This document shows, in pieces, positions 1 to 5,064 of a stretch of DNA of 5,067 nt. Below the pieces are notes generated by a model. It saw only the letters and a list, made by a program, of their open reading frames with translations. It was not told the origin of the DNA and did not search any database. The first letter of the stretch is position 1, and each line of letters begins with the position of its first letter. This DNA is from Humisphaera sp. (GTDB taxonomy: Bacteria > Planctomycetota > Phycisphaerae > Tepidisphaerales > Tepidisphaeraceae): NCBI GenBank assembly GCA_025351525.1, contig JANXVV010000621.1, positions 1 to 5,067 of the forward strand, in the 5' to 3' direction. Made by a program: the position numbers and the translations under genes.

Positions 1-96
1 ATGCTCAAGGTGCTGGAGATGCGCGAGCGCGAGGCGTCGCTCGCGCGGGCCCGACTGGCGAAAAAACGCGAGGCGGCGGAAAAAAAGAGCGTGTGA
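1..96 (+). CDS. 3' end of an unidentified gene (charged helical C-terminal tail)
   Basis: An open frame runs from the first base of the window to a TGA at 94-96, giving 31 residues. The window happens to begin with an ATG in this frame, but the frame is open at the edge and the peptide reads like a tail, so the real start is probably further left. The residues are almost all Ala, Arg, Lys, Glu and Leu (for example REREASLARARLAKKREAA), which predicts one long amphipathic or highly charged helix ending in KKSV. No domain or motif can be recognised and no function is offered. A perfect hairpin begins 7 bases after the stop and may end the transcript. The gene converges on truA. A very small stand-alone protein starting at base 1 is possible but less likely, and no ribosome site can be checked. 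Confidence 0.5.
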   Translation: MLKVLEMREREASLARARLAKKREAAEKKSV

Positions 97-103
97 GGCA
101 CGA

Positions 104-130
104 GGGTTCTTTTGCGCCGTCAAAGAACCC
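104..130 (+). terminator. Hairpin just after the first gene, terminator-like without a T-run
   Basis: GGGTTCTTT (104-112) is the exact reverse complement of AAAGAACCC (122-130), giving a 9-bp perfect stem with a 9-base loop. It starts 7 bases after the TGA at 94-96, the usual place for an intrinsic terminator. The bases after the stem (CACGCCGCCG) contain no T-run, so it may act as an RNA 3'-end stabiliser or a non-canonical terminator. Position and perfect pairing are seen; the function is inferred. Confidence 0.45.
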
Positions 131-247
131 CACGCCGCCGCATGCGCGCCGGGGGCGTTCAACCGCCGCTTTCCAAAGACATATTGAGCGCGGGACGGAC
201 GCATGCTTGCCAACTCCACCCAGGTTACTGAAAATACCGGACAGTAA

Positions 248-266
248 TGGCATGATGCCCATGCCA
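248..266. repeat. Short perfect inverted repeat in the convergent gap
   Basis: TGGCATG (248-254) and CATGCCA (260-266) are perfect reverse complements around the 5-base spacer ATGCC. The element sits in the middle of the convergent gap 97-339, between the terminator-like hairpins at 104-130 and 306-326. It could be a small hairpin or a dyad binding site. No neighbouring promoter is recognisable, so no role is assigned. The rest of the gap contains no gene that I can support. Confidence 0.4.
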
Positions 267-305
267 CGAAAATGCCGCCGAAAGCTCTTCCACACAAATC
301 AGTTT

Positions 306-326
306 GCGGGCTAATTTTTAGCCCGC
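306..326 (-). terminator. Hairpin after truA, terminator-like without a clear T-run
   Basis: GCGGGCTAA (306-314) pairs perfectly with TTAGCCCGC (318-326) across a 3-base loop, a strong 9-bp stem. It begins 13 bases beyond the truA stop codon (340-342, minus strand), so it is well placed to end the truA transcript. Being symmetric, it could also stop read-through from the gene on the left. Beyond the stem the minus strand reads AAACTGATTTG, with no proper U-tract, so an efficient intrinsic terminator is uncertain. Confidence 0.5.
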
Positions 327-339
327 TATGTGGCAAAAT

Positions 340-1167
340 TCAATCATCGCCCGAATCAAATTCCCCCGCATCATCCCCGTATTTGACCCACTGCAAATAC
401 AACCCATGCGCCGGTGCCGTCGATCCCGCCGCCCGGCGATCCTGGGCGGCCAACATCTCCGTCATCTGTTCCGGCGTGAACCGCCCCAGCCCCACTTCCA
501 CCAGCGTGCCGGCGATGATTCGCACCATGTTCCACAAAAATCCCTTCCCCTCGACGCTGATGATGAGTCGCGGATGCCGATAGCTGACGGAGCATTCTGA
601 AACCGTGCGCACGGTGTTGACCCGCCCATGCCCCGGCCGGGCGAAGCTGGCGAAATCGTGCGTGCCCACCAGCATGGCCGCCGCCGCCTTCATCGCGTCG
701 ATATCCAGATCCTTCCAGCGATGCCACGCGAGATCGGCGATGAACAACGGGCGGTCATCCTCATGCCAGATATAATATTGGTATCGCTTGGCGGTGGTCC
801 ACAGGATGGCGTTGAAATCGCTCGACACCGGTTCGATCGCGCGAACCAGAATGTCATCCGGCAACTGATGGTTGATCGCCCGCCTCATGCCGATCAGCGG
901 AATCTGCGATTTATCCGTATCGAAATGGGCCACCTGTCCCTTGGCATGAACGCCCGCATCGGTGCGCGACGAACCGACGACGTTGACCGGATGGCGTAGC
1001 GTATGCTCCATCGCGCGGCGAAGCGTTTCCTGAATCGTCGGCAGGCCGCGACCGTGCGCCGGCGCGGCTTTTTTCCAGGTTTTGGGCACGTCCTGCACCT
1101 GCCAGCCGTGATACGCCGTCCCCCGATAGGCAAGCGTCATTCTGTAGCGTTGAAGCAATTGATCCAT
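340..1167 (-). CDS. truA: tRNA pseudouridine(38-40) synthase TruA
   Basis: This enzyme converts uridines at positions 38, 39 and 40 of the anticodon arm of many tRNAs to pseudouridine, in the cytoplasm. The 275-residue product has the family's normal length. Visible motifs are AYRGTAYHGWQ (13-23); SSRTDAGVHA (66-75), with the catalytic aspartate D70; KRYQYYIW (127-134), with the conserved active-site tyrosine region; HDFASFARPG (170-179); GFLWNMVRIIAGTLVEVG (209-226), with the conserved arginine R216; and DRRAAGSTAPAHGLYLQW (243-260). A low-complexity insert at about 26-42 separates GWQ from PTIQETL, where most bacterial enzymes have only a few residues. The ATG at 1165-1167 was chosen. Another ATG nine codons downstream (1138-1140) lies closer to the usual family start, and neither has a clear Shine-Dalgarno site. 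The frame is open up to a GTG at 1363-1365, but those extra residues translate a hairpin element and are not TruA-like. A 201-base gap separates it from the Tim44-like gene upstream on the same strand. Confidence 0.96.
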   Translation of the reverse strand: MDQLLQRYRMTLAYRGTAYHGWQVQDVPKTWKKAAPAHGRGLPTIQETLRRAMEHTLRHPVNVVGSSRTDAGVHAKGQVAHFDTDKSQIPLIGMRRAINHQLPDDILVRAIEPVSSDFNAILWTTAKRYQYYIWHEDDRPLFIADLAWHRWKDLDIDAMKAAAAMLVGTHDFASFARPGHGRVNTVRTVSECSVSYRHPRLIISVEGKGFLWNMVRIIAGTLVEVGLGRFTPEQMTEMLAAQDRRAAGSTAPAHGLYLQWVKYGDDAGEFDSGDD

Positions 1168-1276
1168 GAGCGGGGCGAGTGTAGCAGAAGATGCAACTCG
1201 TGAAGAATGCGATCGAGCACCGGGTTCCCTGGCACTCGCATCTGTCTTGCCTGTCCCCGTGTATTCAAGGGTGAAG

Positions 1277-1332
1277 GGCGTCGCTCCCGCGACGCCGGGG
1301 TCGGCGAGAATCGGCGGCAAGGGACTGCCGCC
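1277..1332. repeat. Two adjacent hairpins between the Tim44-like gene and truA
   Basis: Two perfect inverted repeats lie side by side in the 201-base gap 1168-1368. One is GGCGTCGC (1277-1284) with GCGACGCC (1289-1296), an 8-bp stem with a 4-base loop. The other is GGCGGCA (1313-1319) with TGCCGCC (1326-1332), a 7-bp stem with a 6-base loop. They fall 37 to 92 bases after the Tim44-like stop codon and more than 100 bases before truA. There is no T-run after either stem. The form recalls the dispersed intergenic palindromic repeats common in planctomycete and verrucomicrobial genomes, but only one copy of each is in this window. They could also attenuate transcription or stabilise an RNA end. 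I see nothing else in this gap and no obvious truA promoter. Confidence 0.5.
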
Positions 1333-1368
1333 CTCCAGGGATTTGGGGGGATCGGAAAGAAACACGAC

Positions 1369-3330
1369 TCATCCGCGCCGCCTCTCCCGCAGCGCCGCAT
1401 TCGCCTCGGCCAACATGCGCGACTTGGCGGCGAGCACCAGTTGATTGATGTCAAATTCGTTCAACCCCGCCGCCACTCCCACCGTTCGCAGCAATTCCAT
1501 CTCCTCGCGCGTCAGCTTCCCATCGGCCCACGCCTCGGCGGCCAGCGCGCCCAGCCAACCCCGCGCCTCCGAGGCATCATGCGGATTGGCGAGCACCAAA
1601 TCCCCGCGCAGACCTGCGGCGATCATCGCCTCCATCTGTTCCGATGGAACATGCCATCGCGCGGCAAACTGCGTCAACTGCTCCCGCTCGCGCGGGTCGA
1701 CATTCCCATCCACCGTCGCCATCTTCACCAGCCATGCCAGCAGAATTCGCGGATCGGGAATCGCCTGGGCCACCTCGCGCCATCGGGCTTTCCACTGGTT
1801 GGCCTCCGGATCGTTCTGACTCAGCACCCTTTCAAGCACCCACTCCCGGCTGCCATCATTCAACACCGTCCCACAAAATTCACAGGCATCGGAAGTGCCG
1901 CCATTCTCCGGGGCACCGCAATTGGGACAGTGCGCCGATGAAATACTCTTGCCGAGATTCGTCTTCACATTCGCGTTGCGGATCAGCACAAACCACGTCG
2001 CGGCCCACAGCTCCTCTCCCGTGTTTATAATCCGACCGGTCGCATCGGCGATGAACCGCTTGCCCGACCATCGCACCTCCACGACCGCCCGATCGCGATC
2101 GGTTGCCGGAATCACACCCATCGTTTTGACACCGCCCACCGCGCAATCTCCCGCGAACACCCTTCCTTTTTCAGCGTCGGCCTTCAGCCGTCTTGCATAG
2201 TCGCCGAGGAATTCCGGCGAGGCGATCTTCCGCAGCGGATCGATCCTGCCCGTCCGATCCGCCTTCGCCTTTCGCCAGAACATCACCGAAGCGCGGTCCT
2301 CCAGCGAGACAGTGTCAAATTCCGGATCGCGCCCCCGCAGCTCACCCACACCCGGCAGCGCGGCTCGGCGGGAAAACGCCCACTCGCTCTGCTGGGTGAT
2401 CTCCGTCAGAACCCAGTCATACGCCCCGCTGCGCAACAGCGCCTTGCAGTGGGTGCAGTTGGCGGATTGATTCAGCTCGATCGGCGCGGCGCAATTGGGG
2501 CAGTTGCCTTCGATCAACCCCGCGCGGCCAATTTCGGTGGTGGCCGTCCGATGGCGGAGAAACGTCCAGAACTCGATGAATGGTTCCAGATTCGTCGATC
2601 CGGAAACGCGCTTCCCGTCCGCCAGCGATTCCCGCCAATCGCGCGCCGCCGCCCGAATGCGCACGGTCATCTCGTCGAACAATCCCTCGGAGGATACGCC
2701 GACGATATCGATCCATTCCACCGCGATGTTTTCCATGTGATCGCGATACCCCTCGGCCTTCTGCTCCTCGAATTGAATCAGGAACCGCTCATGGACTCCG
2801 TCTGAAAGGAACGGTCGAACCATGGCGACATTCTGCATGCACCACGCCGACTGAATCTTGTCGAACGCCAGATGCACCCGACGGCAGAAGTCGACTTCGT
2901 CAAAATTCGGATCGTGCCCGCGCACCCCCGCGATGGCGGTTTCCTTTTCACCCGCGCGCAGCACATCGCCCCCGCGTCGGATGACGCCGGATTCAAAACT
3001 GCTGTTGCCCTGGGTTGCGCCGTAGTAAAACAGAACGGCGATGACGATGAGCACCGGCACGCCGATGACGGGGTACTGAAACAGAATGAACACAAGTTGG
3101 ATCAGTCCCCCACCATTGCCTCCCCCGCCGCCTCCCCCGCCTCCTCCACCGCCATAACCTCCACCACCTCCGCCTCCTCCACCCCCGCCGCCATGATATC
3201 CCCCACCGCCGCCGGCGCGGGCCAATGCTTCATTCGCGGCAAACCCCAGAATTGCCAGGACGATCCCCGGCAGCAGCATCCACTTCAAAACCTCGCTTAA
3301 AGTTCGTCTGCGGTTTCGCATGGGCGGCAT
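1369..3330 (-). CDS. Membrane-anchored protein with polyglycine tract, two Tim44-like/zinc-ribbon modules and TerB-like domain
   Basis: From the ATG at 3328-3330 the product has 653 residues. In order: a signal peptide at 1-39, with basic RNRRR, a hydrophobic core and a cleavage-like ARA at 37-39; a tract at 40-75 in which 32 of 36 residues are glycine; a transmembrane helix at about 79-103; a Tim44-like domain at about 139-261; a zinc ribbon with CPNC 277-280 and CTHC 292-295; a second Tim44-like domain at about 333-453; a second ribbon with CPNC 468-471 and CEFC 483-486, the outer Cys of each pair being the ligands; and a TerB-like helical domain at about 525-640 with two acidic DG turns (VDGNVDPRE and ADGKLTREE). 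The arginines after the helix suggest the long C-terminal part is cytoplasmic and the glycine tract outside. Tim44 domains adopt an NTF2-like fold and act at membranes; TerB domains occur in tellurite and stress-linked systems. The exact role is unknown, and a scaffold or sensor at the inner membrane is inferred. An ATG at 3319-3321 and a TTG at 3349-3351 are alternative starts. It may be co-transcribed with truA. Confidence 0.85.
   Translation of the reverse strand: MPPMRNRRRTLSEVLKWMLLPGIVLAILGFAANEALARAGGGGGYHGGGGGGGGGGGGYGGGGGGGGGGGGNGGGLIQLVFILFQYPVIGVPVLIVIAVLFYYGATQGNSSFESGVIRRGGDVLRAGEKETAIAGVRGHDPNFDEVDFCRRVHLAFDKIQSAWCMQNVAMVRPFLSDGVHERFLIQFEEQKAEGYRDHMENIAVEWIDIVGVSSEGLFDEMTVRIRAAARDWRESLADGKRVSGSTNLEPFIEFWTFLRHRTATTEIGRAGLIEGNCPNCAAPIELNQSANCTHCKALLRSGAYDWVLTEITQQSEWAFSRRAALPGVGELRGRDPEFDTVSLEDRASVMFWRKAKADRTGRIDPLRKIASPEFLGDYARRLKADAEKGRVFAGDCAVGGVKTMGVIPATDRDRAVVEVRWSGKRFIADATGRIINTGEELWAATWFVLIRNANVKTNLGKSISSAHCPNCGAPENGGTSDACEFCGTVLNDGSREWVLERVLSQNDPEANQWKARWREVAQAIPDPRILLAWLVKMATVDGNVDPREREQLTQFAARWHVPSEQMEAMIAAGLRGDLVLANPHDASEARGWLGALAAEAWADGKLTREEMELLRTVGVAAGLNEFDINQLVLAAKSRMLAEANAALRERRRG
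3106..3213 (-). repeat. Polyglycine-coding tract within the Tim44-like gene
   Basis: Thirty-six codons (residues 40-75) encode blocks of 5, 12, 12 and 3 glycines separated by Tyr-His, Tyr and Asn. All four glycine codons are used in mixed order (by hand count GGC 10, GGA 10, GGT 7, GGG 5), so this is not a simple trinucleotide expansion. The minus strand is strongly G-rich and could form G-quadruplexes. In the protein the tract lies between the predicted signal-peptide cleavage site and the transmembrane helix, which would make it a flexible extracytoplasmic linker. Confidence 0.9.
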
Positions 3331-3340
3331 CTTACCGCTT

Positions 3341-3346
3341 CTTCCT
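3341..3346 (-). promoter_or_regulatory. Weak Shine-Dalgarno candidate for the Tim44-like gene
   Basis: On the minus strand AGGAAG lies 10 bases before the ATG at 3328-3330. It favours that start over the in-frame ATG at 3319-3321, which would be 19 bases away, and over the TTG at 3349-3351, which lies upstream of the site. The match is partial and the spacing long, so this is only mild support. Confidence 0.35.
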
Positions 3347-3366
3347 GGCAACGGGAAAATGCCTGA

Positions 3367-3442
3367 CGCAAAGCTGCAAAGGGCGCAAAGACCGCAAAGA
3401 ATTCATACAAAAAACTCTTCTTTGCGTCTTTGCAGCTTTGCG
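3367..3442. repeat. GCAAAG-unit inverted repeat (intergenic palindromic element)
   Basis: Four copies of GCAAAG lie on the plus strand (starting at 3368, 3376, 3385 and 3394) and three copies of its complement CTTTGC follow (3420, 3428, 3436). The copies are spaced 8 or 9 bases apart. The outer arms 3367-3381 and 3428-3442 are perfect reverse complements over 15 bp. After one small bulge, CGCAAAGA (3384-3391) pairs with TCTTTGCG (3419-3426), leaving a 27-base loop. The right arm is followed by the T-rich stretch 3446-3456, which makes it look like a plus-strand terminator. However, it lies between two divergent genes, where no upstream plus-strand gene needs terminating. Similar CGCAAAG-type repeats are widespread between genes in several bacterial phyla and give rise to spurious small open frames, as here. 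It carries no gene of its own. Confidence 0.75.
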
Positions 3443-3474
3443 CTGGTTTTTATTTTTGTACATCCGCACCTCAA

Positions 3475-3519
3475 GAACCGCGCACCGCTCGCGGTTCAAA
3501 TCCCGTCCCTCCGGGACGG
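3475..3519. repeat. Pair of adjacent hairpins upstream of the beta-propeller gene
   Basis: GAACCGCG (3475-3482) pairs with CGCGGTTC (3490-3497) across 7 bases. Then CCGTCCC (3503-3509) pairs with GGGACGG (3513-3519) across the 3-base loop TCC. Both stems are perfect and only five bases apart. The second ends 27 bases before the propeller ATG, so if transcribed it would lie in the 5' leader and could affect translation or RNA stability. The second hairpin has the look of a dispersed intergenic palindrome. No T-run follows, so a terminator is not supported. No clear promoter can be recognised for either divergent gene. Confidence 0.55.
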
Positions 3520-3546
3520 CGCTAAACGGGTGCATATGATCTGGTG

Positions 3547-5001
3547 ATGCTTACAATCAAATCCGTGAAAATCATCCTGTTCCTTATCGTTGCGTGCATC
3601 ATTGCGCCGCCTGCCTTTTCCAATCCGCCCGTGGCGAAGGAGCAGGAGGGGTTGACGTTCCACACCGCCCCGAAGCCATTGGCCGTTGACGCGGTGACGC
3701 AGGATTGGCCGAGTTTTTTGGGGCCTACGCATAATGCGATCAGCGGCGAGACGAAGCTGGCGGACTTCCCGGACGCCGGGCCAACGCTGGTGTGGGAGGT
3801 GAAGCGGGGGAGCGGTTACGCCGCCCCCGCCATCGCCGGTGGCCGGGTGGTGATGATTCATCGGCTTGATGACAATGAGGTGGTCGACTGTCTCGAAGCC
3901 GATACCGGCAAACGCTTCTGGCGATTTTCCTACCCTACGACGTACCGCGACCGTTACGGTTTGAATGATGGTCCCCGCGCAGCGCCGGTCATCGATTCCG
4001 GTTTTGTCTACACCTATGGCGTGGAAGGAAAGCTGCACTGCCTCGACCTTTCCACCGGTGAAGTCAAATGGAAGCATGACCTGCTCGATGAGTATAAATT
4101 GCCGCAGCAATTTTTTGGCGTGGGAGATACGCCGTTGGTCGAGGGGGATCACGTCATCATCAATGTGGGAGCCGTGCCGAATGGCCCGTGCGCCGTGGCA
4201 TTTAACAAAATCACCGGTCAACGGGTGTGGGGCACGAATGAAAAATTGAGCAACACCTGGGGACCGAGCTATGCCTCGCCGATCCCCGCCACCGTCAATG
4301 GCGTTCGCCGGGTGTTTGTCTTTGCGGGCGGGGAAAGTCGTCCGCCCAAAGGGGGATTGCTGTCGATCGATCCCGTCAACGGGAAAGTGGATTTCGCGGT
4401 CAAGCACCGCAGTCGCACGTATGAATCCGTCAATGCCTCGTCGCCGCTGATCATCGGCAATCAGGTGTTCATCTCCGCCTGTTACGGCGACGGGGGCACG
4501 CTCTACAACCTGCTCCCCGATGGCACCTCAACCGAAGCGTGGACCAGCCTCTCGCTCGGCACCCACTTCATGAACGCCATCCCCAAAGACGGCTATCTCT
4601 ACGGCGTCGACGGTCACGGCCCGCTCGACTGCCCGCTGGTCTGCCTCAATCTTAAAACCGGCGAGGAGGTCTGGCGGAAAGAAGTCAACTTCCGCGAGAC
4701 GTTCGAAACCACCAACGGCCCGCAAAAGCGCGACCTCGGCCTGGCCCGCTGCTCCCTGATCCTGGTCCCCGATGGCCGTTTTCTATGCCTAGGTGAATAC
4801 GGTCACCTGCTCTGGCTCGACCTGTCTCCCAAGGGATACAAGGAACTGAACCGCACCTGGCTTTTCGCCGCCGGAGAAACGTGGACCGGGCCGGTGCTAA
4901 GCCATGGCCTACTCTATGTCTGTCAGAACAGCCGGGATATTCTTCATGGGAGTCAGGGGCCGCGGTTGCTCTGTTACGATTTGAGGGGAAATGCAAAGTA
5001 G
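3547..5001 (+). CDS. Exported PQQ-like beta-propeller repeat protein
   Basis: The 484-residue product begins with a secretion signal: basic residues K5 and K9, then a hydrophobic core IILFLIVACIIA (9-20), and a signal peptidase I-like site after AFS (23-25). The core also contains IVAC (14-17), which fits a lipobox, so a lipoprotein is possible. The mature part opens with DWPSFLGP (53-60), typical of the large planctomycete and verrucomicrobial families of PQQ-like or BamB-like propellers. Propeller repeats of the form 'x-D-x-x-TG-x-x-x-W' are visible as CLEADTGKRFW (115-125), CLDLSTGEVKW (165-175), AFNKITGQRVW (218-228), SIDPVNGKVDF (273-283) and CLNLKTGEEVW (366-376), with weaker ones near 319-332 and 420-440. 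Seven or eight blades are likely. No catalytic residue is recognisable, so true PQQ binding is unproven; protein or polysaccharide binding outside the cytoplasm is equally possible. The ATG at 3547 is preceded by an in-frame GTG at 3544, and neither has a Shine-Dalgarno site. Confidence 0.88.
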   Translation: MLTIKSVKIILFLIVACIIAPPAFSNPPVAKEQEGLTFHTAPKPLAVDAVTQDWPSFLGPTHNAISGETKLADFPDAGPTLVWEVKRGSGYAAPAIAGGRVVMIHRLDDNEVVDCLEADTGKRFWRFSYPTTYRDRYGLNDGPRAAPVIDSGFVYTYGVEGKLHCLDLSTGEVKWKHDLLDEYKLPQQFFGVGDTPLVEGDHVIINVGAVPNGPCAVAFNKITGQRVWGTNEKLSNTWGPSYASPIPATVNGVRRVFVFAGGESRPPKGGLLSIDPVNGKVDFAVKHRSRTYESVNASSPLIIGNQVFISACYGDGGTLYNLLPDGTSTEAWTSLSLGTHFMNAIPKDGYLYGVDGHGPLDCPLVCLNLKTGEEVWRKEVNFRETFETTNGPQKRDLGLARCSLILVPDGRFLCLGEYGHLLWLDLSPKGYKELNRTWLFAAGETWTGPVLSHGLLYVCQNSRDILHGSQGPRLLCYDLRGNAK

Positions 5002-5014
5002 GGGAGGGGAGGGG
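4985..5014 (+). other. Potential G-quadruplex spanning the propeller stop codon
   Basis: Four GGGG runs lie at 4985-4988, 5001-5004, 5006-5009 and 5011-5014. The first loop is 12 bases and the next two are single A bases. The stop codon TAG (4999-5001) falls inside the pattern. Three of the runs form a perfect GGGGA tandem repeat (5001-5015). The motif could fold in DNA or mRNA, but folding and function are not demonstrated. Confidence 0.4.
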
Positions 5015-5042
5015 AGTAGTCAGTAGTCAGTAGGCAGTAGAA
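5015..5042 (+). repeat. Heptamer tandem repeat (AGTAGTC type)
   Basis: Four 7-base units follow one another: AGTAGTC (5015-5021), AGTAGTC (5022-5028), AGTAGGC (5029-5035) and AGTAGAA (5036-5042), the last two diverged. It fills the short space between the propeller gene and the next ribosome site. This resembles the short tandemly repeated heptamers known between genes in some bacteria. It has no T-run or hairpin, so it does not look like a terminator. Confidence 0.7.
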
Positions 5043-5052
5043 GATTAGTAGA

Positions 5053-5061
5053 AGGAGGTGA
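5053..5061 (+). promoter_or_regulatory. Near-perfect Shine-Dalgarno site for the next gene
   Basis: AGGAGGTGA matches the complement of the 16S rRNA 3' end over nine bases. Six bases separate the AGGAGG core from the ATG at 5065-5067, an ideal distance. No other gene in the window has a comparable site, so it marks the ATG as a genuine start and suggests efficient translation. Confidence 0.85.
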
Positions 5062-5064
5062 AAG

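Noticed and set aside
21..46. Perfect 9-bp inverted repeat GCGCGAGCG / CGCTCGCGC inside the first gene
   Set aside because: It lies in coding sequence made of Arg, Glu, Ala and Leu codons of high GC, where such pairing easily arises by chance.
5..295. Minus-strand open frame of 96 codons at the left end
   Set aside because: It runs antisense through the tail of the first gene and its hairpin, with no recognisable motif and no ribosome site.
93..314. Small plus-strand open frame (73 codons) in the convergent gap
   Set aside because: It begins with a GTG overlapping the previous stop, contains two hairpins, has no ribosome site and encodes a basic, low-complexity peptide with no recognisable feature.
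1168..1365. N-terminal extension of TruA from a GTG at 1363-1365
   Set aside because: The extra 66 residues translate the double-hairpin element and low-complexity sequence. TruA homology begins after the ATG at 1165-1167.
3367..3442. CRISPR-like array from the repeated GCAAAG units
   Set aside because: The units are only 6-9 bases long, have no spacers of regular length and change orientation half way, so this is an inverted repeat and not a CRISPR array.
3490..3512. GGTTCAAATCCC, resembling the T-arm of a tRNA or an attachment-site remnant
   Set aside because: Only two of the five T-stem pairs form around TTCAAAT, no acceptor, D or anticodon arm can be drawn nearby, and the sequence is better explained by two neighbouring hairpins.
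3332..3535. Small open frames on both strands across the GCAAAG element
   Set aside because: They are translations of the repeat itself (peptides such as SLRLCSFALVF), a known source of spurious gene calls.
3496..4407. Long minus-strand open frame (303 codons) opposite the propeller gene
   Set aside because: It is antisense to a clearly recognisable propeller protein, has no recognisable motif and is rich in Arg, His and Pro as expected of an antisense shadow in GC-rich DNA.
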